Origin: Terfezia claveryi
Lineage: Eukaryota; Ascomycota; Pezizomycetes; Pezizales; Pezizaceae
Reading direction: 5' to 3'
Length of the DNA: 64,000 nucleotides
Assembly: GCA_015179025.1 (NCBI GenBank)
Contig: WHUX01000121.1
Coordinates: 62,001 to 126,000 of the forward strand
The notes under the pieces were generated by a model. The model did not search any database, was not told where the DNA came from, and saw only the letters and a program-made list of their open reading frames with translations. The translations under genes were made by a program, and so were the position numbers. Each line of letters starts with the position of its first letter. Position 1 is the first letter of the stretch. Of the stretch, positions 11,524-20,954 are shown one piece after another.

Positions 11524-13150
11524 TTACAGATGTAGACTTTCGAATAAGTCTCTGAGGGTGGTATCATCTGGAAATGTTTCAAGAAATTTAGCATTGAATC
11601 TTTGGCACAAGTCGCCGAAGTTAATAGTTTTTTTACGACTAATAATCAATGTTGCTTCGAGAAGTTTAGGAGGGATTTGACTTCCCTGCCAGACTTCTTG
11701 AATTCCTTGTTGTACATTTCGTACATCTATAAAATCCCATATTGGATTAAGAACGGATTTAACTACCATGATGTTATCCACTCCCGCAGGTTTGACCATA
11801 CGGTACCGGTTTTCCCATCTTGTATTGTAGTTACGGGAATCCATTCTTTGACCAAAACGAGTGGGTACTCTCGGCTGAGGTAAATAGAGGCTAGTTCCTC
11901 AACCGATTGCTTGTATATGTCTGCATTAGACGACAAGGCAGCGAGCCGACTCATCTCTCCGAGGAAAGTTCCTTTTTTCATCCACTTTGGATGCCCCGAA
12001 GAGAATGGGATTCGTTCGAAATGGTTTAGTGGTTTCCTGTATGGTCTGAAGTCGAACTTTCCTGTAGACGGAGAGTGCATAACTTCTAGATCCAAAAATG
12101 CCATACGGTATTTATCCACTTCCCATTTGAGCTTAAGACCTGGGAAATTCAGGCGCTCTTTGGCATATTCCAGCGCTAAACTTTCGTTTGGCGCGAGGAT
12201 TATAGTAAATATGTCATCGATGTACCTTTTGTACAGAAGTACTTGAGGGTCTTTGATCATATGTTGTTCATATTTTGCCGCATATAAATTAGCAATATGT
12301 GGAGAGCTTGCGACTCCCATTGCTAATCCATTTGTTTGCAAGAACAAATTACTACCATACCGAAAAACAAGGTAGTTGTTCGCAATTGAACAGAGTTCTC
12401 GGGCAAGTTTGCCTTTGATCTCTCCGTGATGTTTAGAAGCGGCAGCTTCGACTACATCGTGAATGGCATGAAGCGGGACATTCGGATAGAATGCTTCTAC
12501 ATCCGCTGAAAGCATGAAAGCTTTCATACCAAACGGAACTTTAACCTTTAATAATTCTTGGGCTAGCGTTCTACTGTTAAGTAGAATCGTAGGTGATGTT
12601 TTAACTTCATCTTCCAAGAGGTTGCACAACATGGACGCAGCAGTTTCACCCGTGAAACTGTGGCAAGGAATGATTGGTCTAAACTTGGTCGGTTTTTTAT
12701 GGATTTTCGGGAGTCCACTAAAGCGTGGCAGCTTCCGAATATCTTCGTTCCAAGCATTAGCCAGTAGGAAATTTTCCTCTTGTTCAGTCAGGGAATAGGT
12801 ATCTGACTGAACAATCTGGTCCAAGTGTGTTTGCAAGTTTTTCATAACTTCGTAACACTTATCAATGTTGATCTTGGTTATCGATCTATCATTGGCTAAG
12901 TATCGTTGCATTGCATAATATACCATGTTCGGGATACTACAGCAGTACCAAGATTCTTGTCTGTACTTGTTACGAACAATCGTGTTTTTTCAAGTACTCC
13001 AGCAGTTTTGCTGCATCTTTCATCCCTTGGTGATTGATGCCGGTTGTTTTAGGTGCTTCTTCGATCATTCGACATAATCGAGAACGTCCCTCGGCCAACC
13101 CTGCTTCGACAGGTACTGACGCTTTAGGAGCTGATACTGGTGTATCGGAA
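11524..13150 (-). pseudogene. PLE reverse transcriptase (Athena/Coprina-like, no GIY-YIG), with frameshifts
   Basis: Penelope hallmarks are present in order: TSTDKNLGTAVV (the DKG-type motif, near 12955-12990), LPKIHKKPTKFRPI (near 12660-12710), DVEAFYPNVP, NGLAMGVASSPHIANLY, the catalytic YIDDIF (near 12205-12220), and a thumb region ending NPIWDFIDV (near 11730). The longest frame, 12926-11763, is 387 codons. At least three single-base frame changes interrupt the gene: near 12990 (a poly-A run), near 12925 and near 11830. No endonuclease motif follows before the terminal repeat. The protein would copy RNA, possibly priming from exposed 3' ends. Confidence 0.8.
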
Positions 13151-13151
13151 C

Positions 13152-14542
13152 CTAGAGAGTAGCGGTGGTCATATGCTTTATTGTCTTTACCATTAAAGTG
13201 ACACTTCCATCTAATGGTATTGCAAAATGTTCGTAATCACGTAAGACAATAGAAGTATTTATTTCAGTACTAAACATAAAGTGGAAACCCTTGCTAATGG
13301 AGTTCGCCACGTCATGTGGCAACTCCACTCCTTCCAACAGATGTACTCCTCGCCGAAATCTAAGCGAGTCCAACAATGCCAGTGGCATACGCTGACGAAT
13401 TTCCATCACTGCTTGGTTGAAAGGGATGTTTAGTAAACGGTCTGGATAAGATGATGGGTTGGACCAGGTCCACATACCTTCTGAGTCTTTTTCTGACTCT
13501 TTGTCTTCTTCACTTTGTCGCTGCGGTGGCGGCATTGGATTCGGCTCGCTTCCTCTTCTTCCCGTTTGAAGTTTTCGAGGAGGTGTTTTTCGCCAGCTTT
13601 GCTGGCGTTTTGCCCTTTCCGTTGCCTTTTCTCTTCGAATCTATAATCGACACAATTTGAGTTAGATAGTGATCGCTTTAGCCCTTTCGGAGGGATCGTA
13701 CCTTTCTCTTTTCGAAGAGCGTCTTGGACGGCTTTGCGAACCGTGTCAGCCAGACTATCTTGAGTGATAGCTGGACCCTGTTGGGGGTCTTTCGCAGCGT
13801 CCTTCAACTTCATCTTATTCAGAGCTGTTTCCAGCTCTGCTATTGCCTTGCTTCCGGCAATATCTACTACTCGAGTAGCATAAGTGAAGATGTCCTGAGA
13901 AAGCAGGCCTTTTTCGTTGGCAAGAAATGACGTATTCTTGCCAGTGGAGGTAAGTGAATCCGTAGCGTTATGAAGAGTTACCAATTCTTCATAACGTTGA
14001 TCAATGATATTGACCACCGTTTTTTGGATCGCGGGGCGACGTAGTCTAGTATGGAGGAATGTCACTTCCTGTTCCCTTGCCGTGATGGCTTGGGAGAGCA
14101 TTTCCATACGGAAGGCCAACACCTTCGATTCGACTCCTGCTAGGAATACCTTCGCAGTACTGGTTTGATCGAGTAGATCATTCCCGTCATCCAAGTCCAT
14201 TCCCTCACGGGAATCCTCCAAATATTCCTTAGAAAATTGGATTTTTGGCACATGGATGCCCTGGATTTCAGAGGGCCAGGTCCCTCGTGATTTGTGCTCC
14301 TCCAACTTTCTCAAAGTAGCTCGAGACCTGTAATAGGTCTGAGCCAACTTGTAGTGTTGGACCAAAAAGGAACGGAGACTTTCGCGATAGCTCGTCGGAA
14401 TCAGGTCAATGACCTCATTCAGCGACGTCGCGAGCGCAGAGTGGTTCGCTCGTTGGACAGATTGGTTCATCTGTACGAAGGAGGAGGAGGAGGCGGCGAA
14501 GGCGGACGGAGATGGGGAGCGGATGGCACGAAGGGAAGACAT
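13152..14542 (-). pseudogene. PLE ORF1 / N-terminal domain, frameshifted
   Basis: The most likely start is the ATG at 14540-14542 (MSSLRAIRSPSPSAFA), because sequence upstream of it is the terminal repeat. The first frame, ending near 13430, is rich in charged helices and could form coiled coils. It has a basic tail (KKTKSQKKTQK). The second frame, 13535-13152, overlaps it and carries a pre-RT motif (VANSISKGFHFMFS, IVLRDYEHFAIPL) like the N-terminal region of Penelope reverse transcriptases. The frames join through a shift near 13470-13500. There is no catalytic motif here. A role in RNA binding is only inferred by analogy with other PLEs. Confidence 0.6.
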
Positions 14543-14602
14543 TGTTGTTTTCGTGGGTGGGTATGGGTCGTTTGTGCGAAAAAGAATTCGTCTTTGAAAG
14601 TC

Positions 14603-15542
14603 GGGGGGAGGAAGAAAATTGTTAGAATTCCTGAAGAGTATCACGGACTCTTCAGTGCTTGATACTTATACCTTTTCCTACCTCTAGTGTGACTCACGGT
14701 AATTGTGATTATTTCCGTGGTGTGGGTGGGCTGACCACCCTCTTCTAAAAATCTAAATTAAAAGTGTGACACGTTCATGCATAATGGTGTGGCTCATTAA
14801 ACATGATTGCGTCATGCAGTCAGCAATACTAATTTGGGGGCGGTGTGCTAATCTTACCTGCATGCATGACGCATGTGCGACGGATGTGACTCCGACGTGC
14901 ATGTGCATGCATGATGATCTGCATTGCGCTAATGCAGGGTAAGCGCTAGTAATATACCCTTGCTAGCGGCTATGTTTCAGTGTGGCACACTAAAAACATA
15001 ACCGAATTCACCCTCCGTTCCCCTCCACTTCCGCTACTCGCTTCGCTCGCCCCTTCGGGTACCGCTCTCGCTGCGGCTCACTCTGGGTGAATTCGGTTAT
15101 GTTTTTAGTGTGCCACACTGAAACATAGCCGCTAGCAAGGGTATATTACTAGCGCTTACCCTGCATTAGCGCAATGCAGATCATCATGCATGCACATGCA
15201 CATCGGAGTCACATCCGTCGCACATGCGTCATGCATGCAGGTAAGATTAGCACACCGCCCCCAAATTAGTATTGCTGACTGCATGACGCAATCATGTTTA
15301 ATGAGCCACACCATTATGCATGAACGTGTCACACTTTTAATTTAGATTTTTAGAAGAGGGTGGTCAGCCCACCCACACCACGGAAATAATCACAATTACC
15401 GTGAGTCACACTAGAGGTAGGAAAAGGTATAAGTATCAAGCACTGAAGAGTCAATCCAGACGAAACCAACAGTGACCCACAAGTCAAGTTGTCTGCTTCG
15501 TGATACTCTTCAGGAATTCTAACAATTTTCTTCCTCCCCCCC
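14603..15542. repeat. Long palindrome: two PLE terminal repeats head to head around a 75-bp spacer
   Basis: The arms 14603-15012 and 15088-15542 are inverted copies with few mismatches, apart from a 46-bp gap in the left arm. The spacer 15013-15087 is flanked on both sides by ACCGAATTCACCC and its complement, so the symmetric core extends right up to it. On one strand this could fold into a hairpin of about 400 bp. Confidence 0.88.
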
Positions 15543-16086
15543 GATCTATAGGTTTGTATAGAATCAATCCTAAATACTTGGTATTCTTAAGATATTATAA
15601 AATAGTTAAGACAGCTTTATAATTTATTATAGAAGGTTTAAATACTTACCATCTCAAAAGATTAATATAAATAGATATCTCAGGTCTTGTCATTTTTATA
15701 ATATAAAGTAGACCTCTTGTAAGTGCTTGATATTTCTTAGCATCTTTGAAATAGTCATTAAAGTTGCTATGTACTTAGTCATTAGAGTTACTATATACTT
15801 CTGGATTAATGGATAAGGAATTCTTATATTGCAGTTTACCATGGAGGAGGTATTTTGAGGCTATTGTCTCTATAAGTACTTTTTAGGTTATTACAACTCC
15901 TATATTTATATTATTCCACTTAAGTTTAATTTCTAGAAGTTTCTTTGGATTTCCACATTTTTTAAGATCAATTTTTACCACAATTTTTGCTTCTAATTCT
16001 TTGAGTATTGTCTTATTAGGTATAATTCTTATAAGATCATTAACAAGAGTTCTCAGAATAAAAGAATTATTATGGTTTATATAGGT
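15543..16086 (-). pseudogene. Ty1/copia RT, C-terminal part (left fragment of a split element)
   Basis: On the minus strand the text gives diverged copia RT motifs: KYQALTRGLLYIIKMTRPEI, matching the 'YQ..VGSLLY...TRPDI' block, and YLKNTKYLGLILYKP. Many stops are present and the sequence is very AT-rich. The right edge at 16086 is the TAGGT target duplication of GypA, and the same RT continues at 39222. The left edge at 15543 meets the PLE. Confidence 0.72.
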
Positions 16087-16374
16087 TATAACGACGGCTT
16101 TGAGGGCAAGGCGGCTAAGGAGTACGCCGGAGCAAAGGCAAGGCTAGGATAACATACACATAGGAATGCTACGTGTGTGACTAGGGGGAGGCTGAAATGG
16201 GAGGCTAGGGCAAGAGGCAAGAGAGGCAGAGGGCAAGAGACACGAGACATGTGGAAGTAGTTGCTGCGTGTGTCAAGAGAGGCAGCTGTGCTGTAGAGTT
16301 GTTTGTACGAGACAAGGATGTGCATAAGGGAGGTGCATAAGCGTTAGGAGAAGCAAGGTCCTGTATTGGGTATA
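16087..16374 (-). repeat. GypA 3' LTR, distal 288 bp
   Basis: It starts TATAACGACGG where its 5' partner has TGTAACGACGG, a G-to-A change in the terminal dinucleotide. It contains a degraded copy of the inverted repeat CACACGTAG/CTACGTGTG at about 16148-16176. It ends at GTATA, the target duplicated by GypB, and continues at 28817. Confidence 0.88.
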
Positions 16375-16897
16375 TGTAACGAGGGCTCCGGGTACAAGGC
16401 GACCAAGGGGTATGCCAGGGCGAGGACAGGGACGAGGTAACACACACGTAGGAACGCTACGTGTGTGATCAGGGGAAAGGCTAGGGCCAAGGGCAAGAGG
16501 CAAGAGAGGCAGAAGGCAAGGAGCACGAGACACACGGAGGCAGTTGCCGCGTGTGTCGGAGGGGGGCAGCTGTGCTGTAGAGTTATTCACGGGACAAGGC
16601 AAGACGAGGGGGTGTACAAGGGAGGTACACCTTCGTGGAGAGACAAGGTCCTGTATTAGGTATACAAGACGTTGGATGGGGATCCAACAACAGTACGAGA
16701 GACAGGCTCTATATATACATAACTCGGTCAGGGCAATGGGGGGAATAAGCTTCCCTATCTCGGAAGCCAAGGAAAAGGTAACGATAACAATAACCCATCA
16801 CCTGCGATCGCAGGTGATGACAAAGACAAAGACAACAATGGCAATGACCCGTCACCTGCGATCGCAGGTGATGACAACTGAACATACGGTTGTTACA
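16375..16897 (-). repeat. GypB 3' LTR (523 bp)
   Basis: It begins TGTAACGAGGGC and ends GGTTGTTACA. It includes the CACACGTAG...CTACGTGTG inverted repeat, a TATATATA box (near 16711), the ACGTTGGAT block (near 16671) and two copies of a perfect palindrome centred on CCTGCGATCGCAGG (16796-16819 and 16852-16871). Confidence 0.92.
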
Positions 16898-17037
16898 CTA
16901 TCCCCCCTTTAGGCTGGAGCTCCAGCGACTAGGAGGCCTGGGCACGATAACCGGTAAAATCAACACAGAAGACAACAACAACGGTAGAAACAAGAACCCC
17001 AACTCCAAACAACAATAAGAATGCAAAAGGTCTGACA

Positions 17038-20015
17038 TCATTCAACTGGGCGAGGCTTCCTCGTGTATCGTTGGTGGAACAGGGTGACCAAATCCTGCGC
17101 ATTCTCCAAGTCCTCCGCAGGTTGCCAGGTAGTCTCCTCATCCCCTAACCACTTGACCTTATACTGAACTCGTCCGTAGCGTTTCCTTGAGTCCAGTACC
17201 TCCTCAACCTCCCACTCCTCTTCACCTGCAATTACCACTGGAGGAGGTGGGGGGTGCTTTTGCCCGGGAAGGGGATTGTCGGCAGCTGGCTCGATCTCCG
17301 AGACATGAACGACCGGATGGCGCTTGATATCCTTGGGAAACCTCAGCCGATAAGCATGAGTGCCCACAGCTGCTAACACCTCATAGGGGCCTAGGAACTT
17401 GTGATCCAGCTTGCGAGATAGCTGTTCCGTTCGGAAGTGCCTGCTGGAGAGCCACACCTTGTCTTCTGGCTGATATCTGGGGGCTGGCAACTGTGATCCA
17501 TTGGCATACTCAGCTTGCCAGGCTTGCGTATATCCCAGCTCTGCTTTCAGGGTACGGTGGAGTTCAGCGATTCCAACCGCGAACTCCTTAGCTGGGGGTG
17601 GGCTTTTTGCAGGGACACCAGGGCATCCACGAACCGGGGGTGCCAACCGTAATTAGCTAGGAAAGGGGAGGTTTTGGAGGATTCCGAGAACTGGTTGTTC
17701 ACGGCGAATTCGCAGGTGTCCAGCAACGAAACCCAGTTATCCTGCTGGTAATTGACAAAGGCCCGCAGATATTGCTCCATAATGGCGTTCATCCTCTCCA
17801 ATTGGCCGTCCGTCTGGGGGTGATATGCCGTTGCCAGGTATACTTTGATCCCCAGAAGTTCGCAGAAGGCTTGCTAGAATTCTAAGGTAAACTGAGGGCT
17901 ATGGTCAGATACGATCGACTCAGGAAGGCCATGGTATCGGAATACATTGTTGAGGTAGAGGTTGGCTAACTCTGGGGCGGAGCAGGTGTCCCGGCAAGGT
18001 ATAACATGCCTCATTTTCGTCAACCGATCTACCACCATCAAGATGGCATTGAACCCCGAATCTTCTGGTAACCCTGTCACGAAGTCTATAGTCAGGTGCA
18101 GCCATGGCCGATCAGGGATATCCAGAGGTTTCAGGGTCCCATACGGGGCATGGTGGACAGGCTTAGCACGCTTGCAAACATGGCAGTTCCGTACGTACCG
18201 CTCCACGTCCTTCCGTTAGTCAATCCATGTGTATTCCCTGGCCAGAAGCTCTAACGTTTTGGCCACTCCAGGGTGACCTGCAACTAGGCTGTCATGGTGT
18301 TCCTTGATCAATCGAAGGCGCAGCTCTCCTTCCGGTATATATAGCAGTTCGAGGTGGTAGAGGAGGCCTTCCTGGACGGTACACTCGGCTAGGGAGATCT
18401 TGGGGTGGCGGCGCTGGCCAGAATCCACTGCAGTGATAATTTCCTTGGCCAGGGGGTCATCCTCATATGCCTGTCTCACTAGTTGTTGGAGGTCAGCCTC
18501 AGCTTCCACATCAGCCTCAGCCTCAGCTTCAGCTTCCGCAAGGGTATTGGCTGCCAGGTCGAGATTTTCGGGTTTCAGTACCACCTGATTCTGGTACTTC
18601 AGCCTTTCATCCCCCCCTTTAGGGAGATCTCCTGATCTCCTGGTCAGTGCATCCGGCTTACCACCAGCTTTTCCGGGTCGGTACTTGATCTTAAAGTTGA
18701 ACCGAGAGAGGAATTCTGACCACCTGGCCTGCCGTCGGTTGAGCAGCTTGGTGGTGGTAAAGTACTCAAGGTTCTTATGGTCGGAAAGTACTTCGATAAT
18801 CCCCTTGGCTGACTCCAGGTGTGGCCTCCATTCCTCGAATGCTCGCACAATGGCCATCAGCTCCTTGTCGTAGATCTCGTAGTTGCACTCAGCTGGGGAG
18901 TTGCTTTTTCGAGAAGTAGGCCACTGGCCGTTAACATACTGAGAGAGGATTCCCGCGGAGACATAATCGGAAGCATTGGTTTCGACGACGCATTCCTGGT
19001 CAGGGTCAAAATGTGCCAGGATCGGTGCTGAGCAGAAGGCTTCCTTGAGGTTCTGGAAGGCCAACTGAGCTTCTGGATTCCAGTCGAAGCGCCGGTCTTT
19101 TTTGGTCAGGGCAGTGAGGGGGGCTACAATCTTCGAATATCCCAGGATAAAACGCCGGTAGAAGTTGGCGAACCCCAGGAATGCCTGGACATCCTTGAGA
19201 TTCGCTGGGATTTGCCATTCCTGGACAGTGGTAACCTTGGCAGGGTCCATCCTGATGCCCTCCGTGGTGATGATTAACCCCAGATACTTGACCTCTTGCA
19301 CATGAAACTCGCATTTCTTGGGCTTGAGGTACAATTCGGCTTGCTCTAGCTTTTCCAACACCTGCCGGACATGAATCTTGTGTTCTGCTAGAGTATCCGA
19401 ATAAATCAAGATATCGTCGAGGTAAGCCGTGCAGAACACATCCAAGAAGTCTCGCAGGGTGTCATTGATAAAGTGTTGGAAAGAGGCCGGGGCGTTGGTT
19501 AAGCCGAAGGGCATGACATTGTACTCGAAGTGGCCATAGCGAGTTCGGAAGGCCATTTTCCACTCCTCCCCCTCGGCAATCCGTACCAGGTTGTATGCCC
19601 CTCTCAAATCCAGTTTGGTGAACCATTTGGCCTTGGAAGGCCTGGCTAATGTCTCCTGGATTAGAGGCAGTGGATACCTGTTCTTGACCGTTATCTCGTT
19701 CAGGCCACGATAGTCCACACACAACCGAAGAGAGCCGTCCGATTTCTTCACGAAAAGTACTGGGGCACCCACTGGTGAAGAGCTATGGCGAATGAAGCTC
19801 TTGTTGAGGTTTTCCTCCAAGTATTTCTTCAGGGCCTCCAGCTCCACCTGGGACATTCCGTAGAGGGGCCCATAGGGGGGGGTCTTACCCTCTATTAGCG
19901 GAATAGTATGGTCATATGGCCAGTGGGGTGCGAGCTTTTCTGTGGCCTTCTCCGAGAACAAGTCGATGAATTCGTGGTATTCGTCCGGTACCATGGACTT
20001 CCACTACTCCTTCGA
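17038..20015 (-). pseudogene. GypB pol: RT, RNase H, integrase, chromodomain
   Basis: Reading leftward from 20015: RT with [11 protein letters not shown] and [10 protein letters not shown], then RNase H ([15 protein letters not shown]). Next is an Ala/Glu-rich linker (AEAEAEAEADVEAEAD), followed by integrase with its HHCC finger and D,D-35-E core, and a C-terminal chromodomain (YKVKWLGDEETTWQPAEDL). Breaks are a TAG near 20007, a stop at 18213 (DQRK to D*RK), a TAG near 17875 (Trp to stop) and a frameshift near 17600. The N-terminal part of the frame lies beyond GypC at 26486-27148, in the same phase once GypC is removed. The chromodomain is expected to steer integration to marked chromatin. 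Confidence 0.88.
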
Positions 20016-20215
20016 CTATGTCTTATTAATCTCCAGGTTCACCTCGTGTATGGACAGGGCATGAGCCTTCAGCTTGTGCCTCCTGGTGAGGTAAGCGAAA
20101 GCCCCTGCCCCGATGAAGCTAACGTTCAGAGGCTTTTGGGGAATAGGGGGCACAGGGGGAACAGGGGGCACAGGGGGAACAGGGGGCACAGGGGGAATAG
20201 GGGGCACAGGGGGAA
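20016..20215 (-). pseudogene. GypB protease-RT linker with GC-rich proline repeat
   Basis: The stretch encodes the conserved linker (FIGAGAFAYLTRRHKLKAHA, then SIHEVNLEINK). Upstream of that is a run of PPVPP units written as repeated CAGGGGGAA/CAGGGGGCA. GypC is inserted in this run, and the target GGGAA is duplicated at 20211-20215 and 26486-26490. Confidence 0.8.
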
Positions 20216-20761
20216 TGTAACGAGGGCTCAGGGGACAAGGCGACCAAGGGGTACGCCGGGGAAGTGGCAAGGGGCAATCGCATACGTAGGAGCGCTACGT
20301 GTGTGATTGGGGGAAAGGCTAGGGTAAGACACACGTAGGAACGCTACGTGTGTGACCAGGGGGAGGCTGAGATGGGAGGCAAGGGCAAGAGGCAAGAGAG
20401 GCAGAGGGCAAAGGACACGAGACACGCGGAAGCAGTTGCCGCGTATGTCAAGGGAGGCAGCTGGGCTGCAGAGACAAGGCGAGGCAAGGCAAGGAGGTGC
20501 ACAAGGGAGATGCACCAACGTGAAGAGAAGCAAGGCCCTGTATTGGATATACAAGACGTTGGATGGGGATCCAATGAGAGGGCGGAGAGAGCAAGGTATA
20601 TATACAGGCTTCCTTCCTGGCCAAGGCCACCGGAAGGAATAAGGTTCCCGAGACCCCTTATCTCGAGAACAGAGATACCAACGATATCAATCAACAATAA
20701 TGAGAGTTGGACGGAATCTCGTCCGACTCTCAAACCTGGCTAGAAAAGAACAGTTGTGACA
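20216..20761 (-). repeat. GypC 3' LTR (546 bp)
   Basis: It starts TGTAACGAGGGCTCAGG and ends AGTTGTGACA. It carries two copies of the ACGTAGGANCGCTACGT inverted repeat (near 20284 and 20333). A TATATATA box lies near 20596, with the ACGTTGGAT block near 20559. The polypurine tract (AAAGCGGGGATAG on the minus strand) lies at 20762-20775. Confidence 0.92.
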
Positions 20762-20954
20762 CTATCCCCGCTTTAGGCTCGGAGCCCCAGCGACGAAAGA
20801 CAAGGTGAAAGGCAAGACAAAAACAAACAAACAAAACAGGCGACTAAACCAATAACTCATAACACAACCCCAATGCCGGAAGTACGTACCAACAATAATC
20901 CCAACAACAACGACAATAACAACCCTAATAACCAATTCCAGGATGACAAGAACA

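Larger units (their letters stand above)
10871..15542 (-). mobile_element. Penelope-like retroelement (PLE), endonuclease-lacking type, with inverted terminal arms
   Basis: The left end (a run of seven G, then AGGAAGAAAATTG) and the right end are exact inverted copies. A third copy lies in direct orientation at 14603-15012. Between them, on the minus strand, are a coiled-coil-like ORF1 and a reverse transcriptase with Penelope signatures and no GIY-YIG domain. Combined pseudo-LTR direct and inverted copies are typical of PLEs. On the right it abuts a decayed copia RT at 15543. No clear target duplication was found. Endonuclease-lacking PLEs (Athena/Coprina group) are known at chromosome ends, but there is no telomeric repeat here. 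Confidence 0.8.

Noticed and set aside
16086..16770. Many overlapping 60-160-codon frames inside the LTRs (also near 20330, 26070, 38810, 46890 and 52540)
   Set aside because: They recur in every LTR in several frames at once, without protein motifs. They reflect the GC-rich, stop-poor LTR sequence.
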